DNA of 64,000 nucleotides from Parabacteroides johnsonii DSM 18315 (GCF_025151045.1 NZ_CP102285.1:4216001-4280000); one strand, 5' to 3'. Shown: positions 26,744 to 38,915, counted from the first letter of the stretch. Program-made: numbers and translations. Notes: generated from the sequence alone by a model not told the origin.

Positions 26744-28957
26744 TCATTTTTCACTATGAACAACCCGGTCGTTCAGTTCTGACAGTTTCGCCTTGTTCCA
26801 GCGGTCTGTCGTACCGACCAGATAGCCGGTGATGCGCTGGAGTTTGTCGAGATGGGCGCTGCCGCATTTCGGGCATTTTTCCAAATGGGTTTCCGCATTT
26901 TCGTAGCCGCAATCGAGACAACGGTTGCGATTGTGGTTGACGGAGCCGTAACCGATGTTATAACGGTCCATCATATCGACAACTTGCATGATTACTTCCG
27001 GGTTATGGGTCGCGTCTCCATCCATTTCGACATAGAAGATATGGCCTCCGCGTGTCATCTCGTGATAGGGAGCTTCCACTTCCGCCTTGTGGCGGGCGCT
27101 ACATTTGTAATAGACGGGTACATGGTTGGAGTTCGTATAATAGTCGCGGTCTGTGATGCCGGGCAACGAACCGAATTTCTTGTGGTCACGACGGGTAAAC
27201 TTACCTGACAAACCTTCGGCTGGCGTTGCCAGTACGCTGTAATTATGCTGGTATTCTTCCGAAAACTGATTGGCCCGGTTACGGATGTAGCTGACGATTT
27301 TCAACCCTAACTCCTGCGATGCTGCATCTTCTCCGTGGTGTTTGCCGGTGAGGGCGACCAGGCATTCCGCCAGGCCGATAAAGCCGATCCCCAATGTTCC
27401 CTGATTGATAACGGGTGCGATCGTGTCGTTCGGCTTCAGTTTCTCGCTACCCAGCCAGAGAGACGACATCAACAGCGGGAACTGTTTGGCATATGCCGTT
27501 TTCTGGAATTCCATGCGCTCGTGCAGCTGGCGGGCTGTTATATCCAGCATATGGTCGAGTTTGGCAAAGAACTGGGCGATTCGTTCTTCCTTGTTTTCTA
27601 TGTGCATGCATTCGATGGCGAGGCGTACGATATTGATCGTCGAGAAAGAGAGGTTACCGCGCCCGATAGATGTTTTCGGACCGAAACGATTCTCGAATAC
27701 ACGTGTGCGGCATCCCATGGTTGCAACCTCGTGCATATAACGTTGTGGGTTGTCTGCACGCCAGTCTTCGCTTTGGTTGAATGTTGCGTCGAGGTTGAGG
27801 AAGTTCGGGAAGAAACGGCGGGCCGTCACCTTACAGGCAAGCTGGTAAAGATCGTAGTTGCGGTCTTCCGGCAGATAGCTCACTCCGCGTTTCTTTTTCC
27901 ATATCTGGATCGGGAAGATGGCCGTCTCACCGTTGCCGACCCCGCGATATGTGCTTTTCAGTATCTCACGGATGATACAGCGTCCTTCGGCCGAAGTGTC
28001 CGTTCCGTAATTAATAGAACTGAATACCACCTGGTTACCACCACGGGAATGGATGGTGTTCATATTATGAATAAAGGCTTCCATTGACTGATGTACGCGG
28101 CTGACAGTCTTGTTGACGGCATGTTGGATGATACGTTCATCGCCGCTTAATCCTTCGAGCGGACGATTTATATAGTCGTCCAATTCCCGCTGATAGAGAT
28201 GTGAATAGTCCTGCCCGTTCAGTTCTTCCAGGTTCTTGATTTCCTCGATGAAACTATTGCGCACGTAAGGAGCCAGATAGAAATCGAATGCCGGGATTGC
28301 CTGGCCACCATGCATTTCGTTCTGGGCTGTCTCGAGTGAGATGCAGCCTAAGATACTGGCTGTTTCGATGCGCTTTGCCGGGCGTGATTCTCCATGTCCG
28401 GCTGAAAATCCGTATTTCAGGATGCGGTCCAACGGATGCTGTACGCACGTGAGGCTCTTGGTCGGATAATAGTCTTTATCATGGATATGTAGATAGTTGT
28501 TTTCCACCGCCTCCTTGACCTCTTCGCTCAACAGGTAGTCGTCGACGAACGGCTTGGTCGTTTCGCTGGAGAACTTCATCATCATGCCGGCAGGCGTGTC
28601 GGCATTCATATTGGCATTCTCGCGGGTGATGTCGTTGGATTTGATATTGATGATCTCCAGGAACATATCGCGCGTTTTGGCTTTGCGGGCGATGCTACGC
28701 TGATTGCGGTACGCAATGTATTTCTGTGCAACGTCCTTACGGCTACTGTTCATCAACTCCAACTCGACAGCATCCTGGATGGCTTCGACAGTCATCTGTG
28801 TGTCGCCTTTGAAAGAAATATGATCGGTGATCTGGCGGACCAACTCCCGGTCTTCTCCGTTTTCAGTGTGCAACATCGCTTTACGGATAGCTGTTGCTAT
28901 CTTCTCTTCGTTGAATCCGACGATACGTCCGTCACGTTTGATAACTGTCTGAATCAT
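26744..28957 (-). CDS. nrdD: Anaerobic ribonucleoside-triphosphate reductase
   Basis: This 737-residue class III reductase has an N-terminal ATP-cone (about 1-95, VIKRDGRIVGFNEEKIATAI), the central glycyl-radical barrel with the catalytic cysteine region MGCRTRVFENRFG, then a C-terminal zinc ribbon (CLDCGYENAETHLEKCPKCG) and the glycyl-radical segment RITGYLVGTTDRWN. It makes deoxynucleotides without oxygen. It is paired with nrdG. The promoter element upstream is a consensus match. Confidence 0.97.
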   Translation of the reverse strand: MIQTVIKRDGRIVGFNEEKIATAIRKAMLHTENGEDRELVRQITDHISFKGDTQMTVEAIQDAVELELMNSSRKDVAQKYIAYRNQRSIARKAKTRDMFLEIINIKSNDITRENANMNADTPAGMMMKFSSETTKPFVDDYLLSEEVKEAVENNYLHIHDKDYYPTKSLTCVQHPLDRILKYGFSAGHGESRPAKRIETASILGCISLETAQNEMHGGQAIPAFDFYLAPYVRNSFIEEIKNLEELNGQDYSHLYQRELDDYINRPLEGLSGDERIIQHAVNKTVSRVHQSMEAFIHNMNTIHSRGGNQVVFSSINYGTDTSAEGRCIIREILKSTYRGVGNGETAIFPIQIWKKKRGVSYLPEDRNYDLYQLACKVTARRFFPNFLNLDATFNQSEDWRADNPQRYMHEVATMGCRTRVFENRFGPKTSIGRGNLSFSTINIVRLAIECMHIENKEERIAQFFAKLDHMLDITARQLHERMEFQKTAYAKQFPLLMSSLWLGSEKLKPNDTIAPVINQGTLGIGFIGLAECLVALTGKHHGEDAASQELGLKIVSYIRNRANQFSEEYQHNYSVLATPAEGLSGKFTRRDHKKFGSLPGITDRDYYTNSNHVPVYYKCSARHKAEVEAPYHEMTRGGHIFYVEMDGDATHNPEVIMQVVDMMDRYNIGYGSVNHNRNRCLDCGYENAETHLEKCPKCGSAHLDKLQRITGYLVGTTDRWNKAKLSELNDRVVHSEK

Positions 28958-28996
28958 GATAAATCTATTATTGAAATTTGTATGTTTTTATGCCTG

Positions 28997-29004
28997 CAAA
29001 AGTA
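28997..29004 (-). promoter_or_regulatory. -7 element (TACTTTTG) for nrdD-nrdG
   Basis: The minus strand reads TACTTTTG about 40 bases before the nrdD ATG. It overlaps a partly palindromic AGTATATAGTATA that could be an NrdR-like operator. That last point is speculative. Confidence 0.55.
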
Positions 29005-29247
29005 TATAGTATAACAATATGGTAAACCTTTTTGGAAAACTTTTGTGTAGTTAAAATATGTCAATCTATTTATTTATAGTTATTTATTTTGATGAATTGG
29101 AAAACTTTTAAAGTTTAGTTTGTTTTAAAATTTCCCAAAAGTGTACACCTTCTTAACTCTTTGTGTATAATGTGGAAAACTCCTGAAGAAAGTGTTAATG
29201 TGGAAAAAATAATTTGGAAAAGAGATACACACTATACTTTTTTTGTC
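29005..29247. other. AT-rich divergent control region between nrdD and a riboswitch
   Basis: No gene is visible. TTGGAAAACTTTT occurs twice exactly (29032-29044 and 29097-29109), and related TGGAAAA words recur at about 29171, 29208 and 29214. These may be regulator sites for either divergent transcript. Confidence 0.5.
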
Positions 29248-29255
29248 TAATTTTG
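29248..29255 (+). promoter_or_regulatory. -7 element (TAATTTTG) for the riboswitch-antiporter operon
   Basis: This is a full TAnnTTTG match directly before the third cobalamin aptamer. Confidence 0.65.
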
Positions 29256-29259
29256 CTTT

Positions 29260-29478
29260 CGAATCGGTTCCGTATGATCAAATCGGATGATACGGATTAA
29301 AAGGGAATCGGGTGAAAATCCCGGACAGTCCCGCTGCTGTGAAGCTCCGTTTCAACATCCTGAAACTACTTTTGCCACTGGCTTATGGTTATAAACCGGG
29401 AAGGCTTTAGGATGGGAGTCAGTCAGAAGACCTGCCGTTCATTAAAGGCTATTCTTTCCTCGTGGGTTAGGAGAATGG
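29260..29478 (+). ncRNA. Cobalamin riboswitch (third), upstream of Cys-rich protein and antiporter
   Basis: The blocks AAAAGGGAATCGGGTG, CCCGCTGCTGTGAAGC, GCCACTGGCTTA, GGGAAGGC and AGTCAGAAGACCTGCC appear in order. The sequence is nearly the same as the aptamer at 20846 over most of its length, including the CCTCGTGGGTTAGG tail. That suggests duplication of a regulatory cassette. It lies about 36 bases before the ATG at 29515. Confidence 0.94.
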
Positions 29479-29514
29479 TTCGAAAAAGTTTCTAATTTCA
29501 TAAATAGTAAAAAG

Positions 29515-29724
29515 ATGGAAAAGCTTTGCTCGCGTTGTGGCACAAAGTTTGTCGGCAACATCGATTTATTGTCGGGCGACTTTGCAGCTACTGGCTTGGA
29601 CCAGTATCAGAAAACCTTTATCAGGGTCTATTATAAGAATTGCCTTTGTCCGGAATGTATCGGGCATATTCGGGACACGTTCTATGCTTTCGACGTTTCT
29701 CCGGTTTACCGTAAAGATCGATAG
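29515..29724 (+). CDS. Cys-rich mini-protein, diverged CWC-like zinc-binding family
   Basis: This 69-residue protein has Cys at residues 5, 8, 43, 45 and 48 (LCSRCGTKF and CLCPECI). The ends match the cysteine-rich CWC family, common in Bacteroidota. The central FxC and CxC cysteines usual in that family are replaced (FVGNIDLLSG), leaving one likely four-cysteine metal site. It begins 36 bases after the riboswitch and ends 6 bases before the antiporter gene, so the two are co-expressed. The function is unknown. Confidence 0.72.
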   Translation: MEKLCSRCGTKFVGNIDLLSGDFAATGLDQYQKTFIRVYYKNCLCPECIGHIRDTFYAFDVSPVYRKDR

Positions 29725-29730
29725 GGTATC

Positions 29731-31407
29731 ATGGAATGGATTAAAGAACTACTGTGGGGCGAAGGGATAGGACATTCCCTTCTGTTGCTCGCATTTACGG
29801 TTGCAGCCGGTATCCAGTTAGGTAAAATCAAGGTCTTCGGAATCTCGTTGGGGGTTACGTGGGTACTCTTTGTCGGGATCATGCTCGGACATTTCGGTTT
29901 TTATATCCATCCTGCCGTTATTCATTTCTTTCAGGAATTTGGATTGATCTTATTTGTTTATTCGGTAGGTATGCAGGTCGGTCCAGGATTTTTCTCTTCG
30001 TTCAAGAGAGGGGGAATGACGCTGAACGGGCTGGCTTGCGGTATTGTCTTCTTAGGTGTGGCCACGGCTTTGGTGATACACTTCGTGGCGAACATACCGA
30101 TCCCGGCCATCGTCGGGATCTTGTCCGGAGCGGTCACTAATACGCCGGGGCTCGGTGCTGCTCAGCAGGCTTATACGGATATGACGGGAAGTGGGGACGA
30201 GAGCATTGCGCTGGGTTATGCCGTTGCCTATCCGTTAGGCGTAATCGGGATCATTCTGGCGATGCTGTTTATCCGGTATGTGTTCCATGTCAGTTTCGAT
30301 GATGAAGCGAAGAAGCTGGAGGCGGAGAATGATACGCATGCGGAAGCCATCCCTGTCTCGTTGATCGTTAAGAATCCGGCAGTGTTTAAGAGAAAGGTGA
30401 TCGAGTTGGCCGCTTTGCTGGAGCATCGCGAATTTGTCATCTCGCGTATATGGCGCAAAGCGACTAATAAGGTCGAAATTGTAACTGGAAACACCGTTTT
30501 GCAGGAAGACGATAAAATCTTCGTCATCACGACCGAGCATGATGTGGAAACGATTAAAACATTTATCGGGGAAGAAATCCAGATGGACCGGAAGCAGTGG
30601 ATTCCGGCGGAGAGCCAGTTCATCAGCCGCCGTATCTTGGTGACAAAGCCGGAACTGACAGGCCGCCGGTTAGGGGATTTGCAACTGCGTCACTTGCATG
30701 GTATCAATGTGACGCGTGTCAACCGTGCCGGTCTTGAATTGGTGGCGACACAGGGATTGCAGTTGCAGGTGGGCGACCGGGTGACGGTTGTCGGAAGCGA
30801 ATTAGCAGTCGACAAGGTGAGTGCTATTTTGGGTAATTCCATGAAGCGGCTGAACGAGCCGAACCTGATTACCATCTTTGTCGGGATTGCATTGGGAATC
30901 GTCTTGGGAAGTATACCGTTTTCAGTTCCGGGAATTCCGCAGCCGATCAAGCTGGGATTGGCAGGCGGGCCGTTGATTGTGGCGATCCTGATCAGCCGTT
31001 TCGGCTATCGTTACCGACTTGTGACCTATACGACGCAAAGCGCCAACCTGATGTTGCGCGAGATCGGGATCACGATGTTCCTCGCCTGCGTCGGACTGAA
31101 TGCGGGAGGCGGATTTATCGATACGATCGTGAATAGAGGTGGGTTTATTTGGATCGGCTATGGTTTTATCATCACGATGCTGCCGTTGCTGGTCATCGGG
31201 TTGATCGGGCGCTATTACTGCAAACTGAATTATTTTATGTTGATCGGCTTGCTTGCCGGAAGTATGACCGATCCGCCTGCGCTGGCCTATGCGAATGCAA
31301 CGGCGGGAAACGATGCTCCGGCTGTCAGCTATGCGACGGTCTATCCCTTGACGATGTTCCTGCGGGTACTGACGGCACAACTGATGATTTTATTCTTCTA
31401 TACATAA
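29731..31407 (+). CDS. AspT/YidE/YbjL-family antiporter with two RCK_C domains, cobalamin-regulated
   Basis: The 558-residue protein is built as two membrane halves of five or six spans around a central cytoplasmic pair of TrkA_C/RCK_C domains (about residues 200-370). It has the AspT-type duplicated motif [20 protein letters not shown] in the first half and [17 protein letters not shown] in the second. Relatives exchange aspartate for alanine (AspT). YidE and YbjL are poorly known. Control by a cobalamin riboswitch suggests a role in corrinoid, precursor or related metabolite transport. The substrate is unknown. Confidence 0.88.
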   Translation: MEWIKELLWGEGIGHSLLLLAFTVAAGIQLGKIKVFGISLGVTWVLFVGIMLGHFGFYIHPAVIHFFQEFGLILFVYSVGMQVGPGFFSSFKRGGMTLNGLACGIVFLGVATALVIHFVANIPIPAIVGILSGAVTNTPGLGAAQQAYTDMTGSGDESIALGYAVAYPLGVIGIILAMLFIRYVFHVSFDDEAKKLEAENDTHAEAIPVSLIVKNPAVFKRKVIELAALLEHREFVISRIWRKATNKVEIVTGNTVLQEDDKIFVITTEHDVETIKTFIGEEIQMDRKQWIPAESQFISRRILVTKPELTGRRLGDLQLRHLHGINVTRVNRAGLELVATQGLQLQVGDRVTVVGSELAVDKVSAILGNSMKRLNEPNLITIFVGIALGIVLGSIPFSVPGIPQPIKLGLAGGPLIVAILISRFGYRYRLVTYTTQSANLMLREIGITMFLACVGLNAGGGFIDTIVNRGGFIWIGYGFIITMLPLLVIGLIGRYYCKLNYFMLIGLLAGSMTDPPALAYANATAGNDAPAVSYATVYPLTMFLRVLTAQLMILFFYT

Positions 31408-31461
31408 TATAATAGTATTGTTATTTGTTGTTAGAATATTGTTCAATAGTAATTAAAGTAA

Positions 31462-31503
31462 GAAGCTCCGTCGAAGTGATTCGCCGGAGCTTCGTGTTTT
31501 TTT
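31462..31503 (+). terminator. Intrinsic terminator after the antiporter gene
   Basis: GAAGCTCCG and CGGAGCTTC form a 9-bp stem, followed by TGTTTTTTT. Located between convergent operons. Confidence 0.85.
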
Positions 31504-31522
31504 AGCGGACAGCCGGACGTTG

Positions 31523-32380
31523 TTACTGTCCTCCCATAATATCCAGTAGTTCATTGGTAATGGCCTGCTGGCGGGTTTTGTTATATTGTAAGGTCAGTTC
31601 TTGGATCAGGTCGTTGGCATTGTCGTTAGCCGTTTGCATCGCCATCATACGGGCGGCATGCTCGGATGTCGTCGTGTCGAGCAACGTCGTATAGACCGTC
31701 AGGTTGAGTAGCTTCGGGAAAAGCAATGTCTGAAGGCTTTCCGGTGATGGTTCCAAGATGTAATCGATTGCCGGGACGGTGTTTTCAACCGGGGCCTGCG
31801 GCAGGGTGACCGGCAGGTAGACTTTATGGGTCAATACCTGTGTCGCCATATTCTTGAAATGATGGTAAAGCAGTTCCACCCGGTCGGCCTTGCCCGAAGA
31901 AAAGAGCTCCATCAGCTGTCCGGCGAGGCGGACAGCCTCTTCGAACGAAGGTTTCTCTCCTAAATGCAGGAAATCGTCTTCGGTGGCATAGCCCGCCTTG
32001 TGCAGTTCGTCAGCGATCTTTTTCCCGATGGGGTAGAGACAGACAGAAATGTGTTGTGCTTCTAATTCGTGCAGACGGACGGATAGCTCTTTCCATACGT
32101 TGGCATTGAACGTGCCGCATAATCCGCTGCTGGATGAGAAAACGGCGATAACGACCTGCTTCACCTCGCGCTTTTCAGTGTAAGGTGATTCCAGGTCACA
32201 TTCCGCATCTAAAAGGCCGTTTAAGATGGAGGAAAGCTTGTTTGCATAGAGAAGTGTGTGTTCGGTCAACGTCTGGGTATGATGGAGCTTCGCCGAAGAG
32301 ACCATTTTCATGGCTGCGGTGATTTTCTGTGTGCTCCGGATAGACGCGATCCGGACTTTTATTTCTTTTAGTGATGCCAT
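31523..32380 (-). CDS. atpG: ATP synthase F1 gamma subunit
   Basis: The 285-residue protein has the N-terminal coiled-coil (MASLKEIKVRIASIRSTQKI) and C-terminal coiled-coil (NDLIQELTLQYNKTRQQAITNELLDI) that form the rotor shaft inside the alpha-beta ring. It is the last gene of the ATP synthase operon. A 52-base spacer with TAATTGACAAT-type repeats separates it from atpA. Confidence 0.97.
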   Translation of the reverse strand: MASLKEIKVRIASIRSTQKITAAMKMVSSAKLHHTQTLTEHTLLYANKLSSILNGLLDAECDLESPYTEKREVKQVVIAVFSSSSGLCGTFNANVWKELSVRLHELEAQHISVCLYPIGKKIADELHKAGYATEDDFLHLGEKPSFEEAVRLAGQLMELFSSGKADRVELLYHHFKNMATQVLTHKVYLPVTLPQAPVENTVPAIDYILEPSPESLQTLLFPKLLNLTVYTTLLDTTTSEHAARMMAMQTANDNANDLIQELTLQYNKTRQQAITNELLDIMGGQ

Positions 32381-32432
32381 AATCCCCTTTTTTAATTGAC
32401 AATTAGGTGTCGCTTGTTGTAATTATCCATTG
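32381..32432. repeat. TTGACAATTAA-type spacer repeat between atpA and atpG
   Basis: The spacer is made of short AT-rich words in both orientations. Its segment 32421-32439 (AATTATCCATTGTCAATTG) recurs exactly at 39128-39146 inside the btuB riboswitch. Confidence 0.6.
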
Positions 32433-34013
32433 TCAATTGTCCATTGTTAATTGTTTCGCTGTTTCTTCCAGTTTTTTCCGGATATCGTCATCGATGGTTC
32501 CGGTTTTCAGGATGTCCAGCACGTCGTGCTGGTGTGATGTGTGCAGTTCGCGCAGGAATTCCTTTTCGAAGTCGTGCACTTTATCCAATGGGACTCCTTT
32601 CAGCAATCCCTGTGTACCGCAGTAAAGGATGGCGATCTGGTCTTCGACAGGCATCGGACTGTATTGAGGTTGTATCAGCAGTTGTGTGTTCTTTTGCCCT
32701 TTGTCGATCGTGAAAGCCGTAACGGCATCCATCTCGCCACCGAATTTGGAGAATGATTCCAGTTCGCGGAACTGTGCCTGATCGATCTTCAGTGTTCCGG
32801 CCACCTTCTTCATCGCTTTCAGTTGGGCATTACCACCCACACGGGATACCGAGATGCCGACGTTGATCGCTGGGCGGTTTCCCTGGTTGAAGAGGTCGGT
32901 TTCGAGGAAGATCTGCCCGTCGGTAATGGAGATGACGTTCGTTGGGATGTAGGCCGATACGTCGCCCGCCTGTGTCTCGATGATCGGCAGGGCAGTCAGG
33001 GAACCTCCGCCTTTCACCTTGTCCTTCATACTGTCCGGTAGGTCGTTCATCTGCCGGGCCACTTCGGGCTGGTTGATGATCTTGGCGGCCCGTTCGAGGA
33101 GACGGGAATGTAGGTAAAAGATATCCCCCGGATACGCCTCTCGTCCGGAGGGACGGCGCAGGATCAGGGATACCTCGCGATAGGCGACCGCCTGTTTCGA
33201 AAGGTCGTCGTAGACAACCAAGGCGTGACGTCCGCTGTCCCGGAAATACTCACCGATGGCGGCACCTGCAAAAGGAGCGAAATATTGCATGGCTGCCGGA
33301 TCGGATGCTGTCGCGCTGACAACGATCGTATAATCCATCGCGCCTTTTTCCTGCAACGTGTTGACAAGCGAGGCGACGGTAGAACCTTTCTGCCCGATTG
33401 CTACATAGATGCAGTAGACCGGATTGCCGGCTTCGTAGTTGCCACGCTGGTTGATGATCGTGTCGATGGCGATGGAGGTCTTTCCGGTCTGGCGGTCTCC
33501 GATGATCAGTTCGCGCTGTCCGCGTCCGATCGGGATCATCGCATCGACAGCTTTGATACCGGTCTGCAACGGCTCGTTGACCGGCTGGCGGAAGATAACA
33601 CCCGGCGCCTTGCGTTCGAGCGGCATCTCGCAGGTTTCTCCCATGATTTCCCCTTTTCCGTCGATAGGGTTTCCGAGCGGGTCGATCACACGTCCGATCA
33701 TACCTTCGCTGACATCGATGGAGGCGATACGCCCTGTACGTTTGACGATGTCACCCTCTTTTACTTGGTCTGTCGGTCCCAGCAGGACAGCTCCCACGTT
33801 GTCCTCTTCCAGGTTCATCACGATCGCTTCCATCCCGTTGTCGAACTGCAGGAGTTCGTTAGCCTCGGCGTTGTCGAGACCGTAAATCCGGGCTACGCCA
33901 TCGCTCACCTGGAGCACCGTACCCACTTCTTCCGTCCGGATGCCGGTACTGATCCCTTCCAACTGTTGACGCAGGATGGCGGAAACTTCACTCACTTTTA
34001 TCTGATCTGTCAT
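32433..34013 (-). CDS. atpA: ATP synthase F1 alpha subunit
   Basis: This is a 526-residue protein with the P-loop GDRQTGKT, an ATP-synthase alpha/beta signature region ([14 protein letters not shown]) and a normal length. It holds the non-catalytic nucleotide sites of F1. Spacing to atpH is 14 bases. Confidence 0.98.
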   Translation of the reverse strand: MTDQIKVSEVSAILRQQLEGISTGIRTEEVGTVLQVSDGVARIYGLDNAEANELLQFDNGMEAIVMNLEEDNVGAVLLGPTDQVKEGDIVKRTGRIASIDVSEGMIGRVIDPLGNPIDGKGEIMGETCEMPLERKAPGVIFRQPVNEPLQTGIKAVDAMIPIGRGQRELIIGDRQTGKTSIAIDTIINQRGNYEAGNPVYCIYVAIGQKGSTVASLVNTLQEKGAMDYTIVVSATASDPAAMQYFAPFAGAAIGEYFRDSGRHALVVYDDLSKQAVAYREVSLILRRPSGREAYPGDIFYLHSRLLERAAKIINQPEVARQMNDLPDSMKDKVKGGGSLTALPIIETQAGDVSAYIPTNVISITDGQIFLETDLFNQGNRPAINVGISVSRVGGNAQLKAMKKVAGTLKIDQAQFRELESFSKFGGEMDAVTAFTIDKGQKNTQLLIQPQYSPMPVEDQIAILYCGTQGLLKGVPLDKVHDFEKEFLRELHTSHQHDVLDILKTGTIDDDIRKKLEETAKQLTMDN

Positions 34014-34027
34014 ACTTCTTTCTGTTT

Positions 34028-34570
34028 TTATCTGTTTTCGAGTAACCGGCTACGGATGTCCCGTAGCTGTGTCGCATAGCTGGCATCTATCCGGTAGTTC
34101 CCGATACGCAGGCGGAAACCGCCGATCAGTTCCGGTTGTACGATGCCGGAAAATTCGATGGTGCTGCCTGTCTCTTCCTTCAGCTTGTCCTGGAGGTGTT
34201 CTTTTACCTCTTCGCTTACCGGAACTGCGGTGCCGAACTGCACGCGGGTGATGCGTTTGTCTTTCCGGTACAGGTGGATATAGATATGTGCCATGAAAAG
34301 CAGGAGGCTTTCCCGTTTATGTTCCAGTACGAGGTGCATGAAACGTTCATACAGGTCGGAGACCTCTATGCCGCCTGCTGCCGTCAGCAGCTTGAGTTTT
34401 TCCTCTACCGGGAGGATCGGATTGCCGAGGGCGATCCGCAGTTCCGGTTCGAGCGAGAAGCTGTCTGCCAGCATCTTCATATCATCGTATACCCTTGTTT
34501 CCAGTCCTTTCTCTTTTGCGAGGGAGAAAAGGGCTTTCGCATATCGGGAAGAGATTGTTCCTATATCCAT
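34028..34570 (-). CDS. atpH: ATP synthase F1 delta subunit
   Basis: This 180-residue OSCP/delta protein has an N-terminal helical domain ([17 protein letters not shown]) and a C-terminal signature region ([17 protein letters not shown]). It joins F1 to the peripheral stalk. A separate delta gene shows that b and delta are not fused here, unlike N-type ATPases. Confidence 0.96.
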   Translation of the reverse strand: MDIGTISSRYAKALFSLAKEKGLETRVYDDMKMLADSFSLEPELRIALGNPILPVEEKLKLLTAAGGIEVSDLYERFMHLVLEHKRESLLLFMAHIYIHLYRKDKRITRVQFGTAVPVSEEVKEHLQDKLKEETGSTIEFSGIVQPELIGGFRLRIGNYRIDASYATQLRDIRSRLLENR

Positions 34571-34573
34571 ACG

Positions 34574-35074
34574 TTACGATTTACAAAACGATACCTCATC
34601 CAACAGCCGGTCGATGATTTGTTGTTGTTCCTTGTCGCGGCTGATCTTTTCTTTCATCACCTTTTCTGCTATGGCGATCGAAAGGTCGGCAATCTCGGAA
34701 CGGACTTCACGGATTGCTTTCTCCTTCTCTTCGCGGATACGCCGAGCAGCCTCTTCCACCTGCAAACGGGTTTCGGCGGCAGCTTTCCGGTGAGCTTCGT
34801 CGATGATTTGTTCCTTTTCGGCAAAGGCTTCTTTCAGGATAGCATTTTGCTTTTCCTTTGCTTCGGCAAGTATCCGGGCTCCCTCGGCCTGAATATTGGC
34901 AAGCTGTTCATTCGCCTGGCGAGCCGTTTCAAGAGAATTGTCGATGTAGGCCTTCCGCTGTTCCACTGCCTTGATGATGACAGGAAATCCGTATTTGGAA
35001 AGGATGGCAAAGACAATCCCGAATGAAACGATCATCCAGAACAGAAGTCCCGAATCCGGTGTTAATAATGACAT
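34574..35074 (-). CDS. atpF: ATP synthase Fo b subunit
   Basis: The 166-residue protein has one N-terminal membrane helix (about residues 8-28) and then a long charged coiled-coil (residues ~35-155) that forms the peripheral stalk. Only three bases separate it from atpH. Confidence 0.96.
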   Translation of the reverse strand: MSLLTPDSGLLFWMIVSFGIVFAILSKYGFPVIIKAVEQRKAYIDNSLETARQANEQLANIQAEGARILAEAKEKQNAILKEAFAEKEQIIDEAHRKAAAETRLQVEEAARRIREEKEKAIREVRSEIADLSIAIAEKVMKEKISRDKEQQQIIDRLLDEVSFCKS

Positions 35075-35087
35075 AACCTGTTACTTT

Positions 35088-35348
<261 letters not shown>

Positions 35349-35377
35349 TTAAACTTTAAATTAGTAACCTGATATAT

Positions 35378-36436
35378 TTAATCTTTAACCTTAGCCAGAC
35401 CAATGTAATTAGCTGATAATAATGTGAATATATATGCTTGCAGACAAGCCACCAGCAATTCCAGACAGTTCATGAACGCGCAGAACAGCACCGAAACGAT
35501 CGTCATTCCGAAATTCACCAGTAACCCCATCGATACCGTAATAAAGATCAGGCAGGTGAGCGCGAGGATGATCGTATGTCCCGCCATAATATTGGCAAAC
35601 AGACGGATCATCAAGGCAAACGGCTTGGTGAATACGCCGAAAAACTCAACGAAGGGCATGATCGGTAACGGCAGTTTCAGGTAGATCGGTGCGTTGGGCC
35701 AGAATATCTCTTTCCAGTATTCCTTTGTCGCAAACAGATTGACAGCGATAAACGTACATCCCGCCAGGACAGCCGTAACCGCAATGTTGCCGGTGATGTT
35801 GGCGCCTCCCGGAAAGACCGGGATGATTCCGATCAGGTTGTTGATCAGGATAAAGAAGAAGACTGTCAGCAGATAAGAGGAGAATGGCTTGTACTCTTCT
35901 TTGCCGATCGATTCCTTGATGACACCGTCCTGTATGTAGGAAATAGTCATTTCCATCAGACCGGTAAACCCGCGCGGAACCTGGTTCGGATGTCTCTTGT
36001 ACCAACGAGCGGTCCGCAGAACTACGAACAGCAGGATACCGCAACTCAGGAACAGGCCGCAAACATTCTTGGTCAGCGACAAGTCGACTGGTCGCACCTC
36101 CTCTCCGCGACTGTTCTTTTCCACCACCTTGCCGGCGTGTTCGCCTTCGGTGGCAATATAATAGTTGTGATGCACCTTGCCGTGATGTAAATGGTGGGAG
36201 AGGAACATATCCCATCCGTGCTCTTCACTCCTGACTAGCACCGGCAGGGAGATGGCGATCTCCTTTCCGTTCCATTCGGTAATATGCCAGGTGTAAGCGT
36301 CCTGAATGTGCGAAAAGACAATATCCTGGACATCGATGCCTTCCTTTTGGGTCTCTGCATGGGCCGGAGCCAGAAAACAGAGCCACATCAGCCACACTGT
36401 CCATATCAACCTGTTATTTTTGAGATTGTTCATCAT
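35378..36436 (-). CDS. atpB: ATP synthase Fo a subunit
   Basis: This 352-residue protein has a signal-like N-terminus (about 27 residues), a periplasmic extension of about 100 residues with His-rich HHLHHGKVHHNYY, then five or six membrane helices. The essential Arg lies in FALMIRLFANIMAGH. The long N-terminal extension is usual in Bacteroidota. The start overlaps the preceding gene's end by 23 bases. Confidence 0.95.
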   Translation of the reverse strand: MMNNLKNNRLIWTVWLMWLCFLAPAHAETQKEGIDVQDIVFSHIQDAYTWHITEWNGKEIAISLPVLVRSEEHGWDMFLSHHLHHGKVHHNYYIATEGEHAGKVVEKNSRGEEVRPVDLSLTKNVCGLFLSCGILLFVVLRTARWYKRHPNQVPRGFTGLMEMTISYIQDGVIKESIGKEEYKPFSSYLLTVFFFILINNLIGIIPVFPGGANITGNIAVTAVLAGCTFIAVNLFATKEYWKEIFWPNAPIYLKLPLPIMPFVEFFGVFTKPFALMIRLFANIMAGHTIILALTCLIFITVSMGLLVNFGMTIVSVLFCAFMNCLELLVACLQAYIFTLLSANYIGLAKVKD

Positions 36437-36842
36437 TTTCCTTTTTCTCTCTTTTCATTCTTTTCTTTTCAAACAGATAAACCGTATACGTTTCCAACCC
36501 CAAATAGATAAAATAGAAAAGCATCAGGGTGAAGCCGAACATCCTCAAGTTTTCTCTGACCAGTGCGGCGTAAAGCCATAGGAAAACGACGGCAAGCGTG
36601 AATTTGCAGAAACGGACTACCATGAAAGCGGTAATCGTTACATCGCCGTTCTTTTTTTTCTTCCGGTCGAGTATATAGGTCATTGCTATTGCCATTACCC
36701 AGTAAAAGATCGGAATAGAAGGATACCATTTGAAATAGTGATCCGGCCAGATCGTGTACAATAATCCTCCTAACGTCACACCAATGGCTACATTGATAAA
36801 TGTAATCAATCCCATCAGCTTAAATTTTAACCACCCAGTCAT
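36414..36842 (-). CDS. Small ATP-synthase-operon membrane protein, AtpI-like position
   Basis: The product is 142 residues from the ATG at 36842. The longer frame (start 36881) would overlap atpC, so the shorter one is preferred. It has four hydrophobic helices and a highly charged C-terminus (EKKRMKREKKENDEQ). It sits between atpC and atpB, where AtpI-type assembly or Mg-uptake proteins are found, but clear AtpI sequence motifs are not evident to me. It is probably a Bacteroidota-specific assembly helper. Confidence 0.75.
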   Translation of the reverse strand: MTGWLKFKLMGLITFINVAIGVTLGGLLYTIWPDHYFKWYPSIPIFYWVMAIAMTYILDRKKKKNGDVTITAFMVVRFCKFTLAVVFLWLYAALVRENLRMFGFTLMLFYFIYLGLETYTVYLFEKKRMKREKKENDEQSQK

Positions 36843-36855
36843 GTCGTATACTTTT

Positions 36856-37089
36856 TTATTCGATGCAAACAGATATGTCATCCTCCTTCACCTCCACGAA
36901 TCCGCTCTTAATGGCCTGTTCGCCTCTTTTGCCATCGTTTTCATATCGGATGGTTCCCTCTCGGAGGGCGGCTATCAGCGGGGCATGATGGGGGAGGATA
37001 TCAAATGAACCGGCTGTTCCCGGAAAGGAAACACGTTCTGTTTCGCCTTCGAAAAGAATGCCGTCCGGTGATACAATTTCCAGTCTCAT
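36856..37089 (-). CDS. atpC: ATP synthase F1 epsilon subunit, short form
   Basis: This 77-residue protein comprises only the N-terminal beta-sandwich (SPDGILFEGETERVSFPGT, SFDILPHHAPLIAAL). The two-helix C-terminal inhibitory domain seen in longer epsilon subunits is missing. The gene follows atpD by 5 bases. Short epsilons are known in Bacteroidota. Confidence 0.93.
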   Translation of the reverse strand: MRLEIVSPDGILFEGETERVSFPGTAGSFDILPHHAPLIAALREGTIRYENDGKRGEQAIKSGFVEVKEDDISVCIE

Positions 37090-37094
37090 ATCCG

Positions 37095-38915
<1,821 letters not shown>

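Noticed and set aside
27335-28087. 250-codon open frame opposite nrdD
   Set aside because: Shadow of nrdD codon bias. nrdD is conserved along its whole length.
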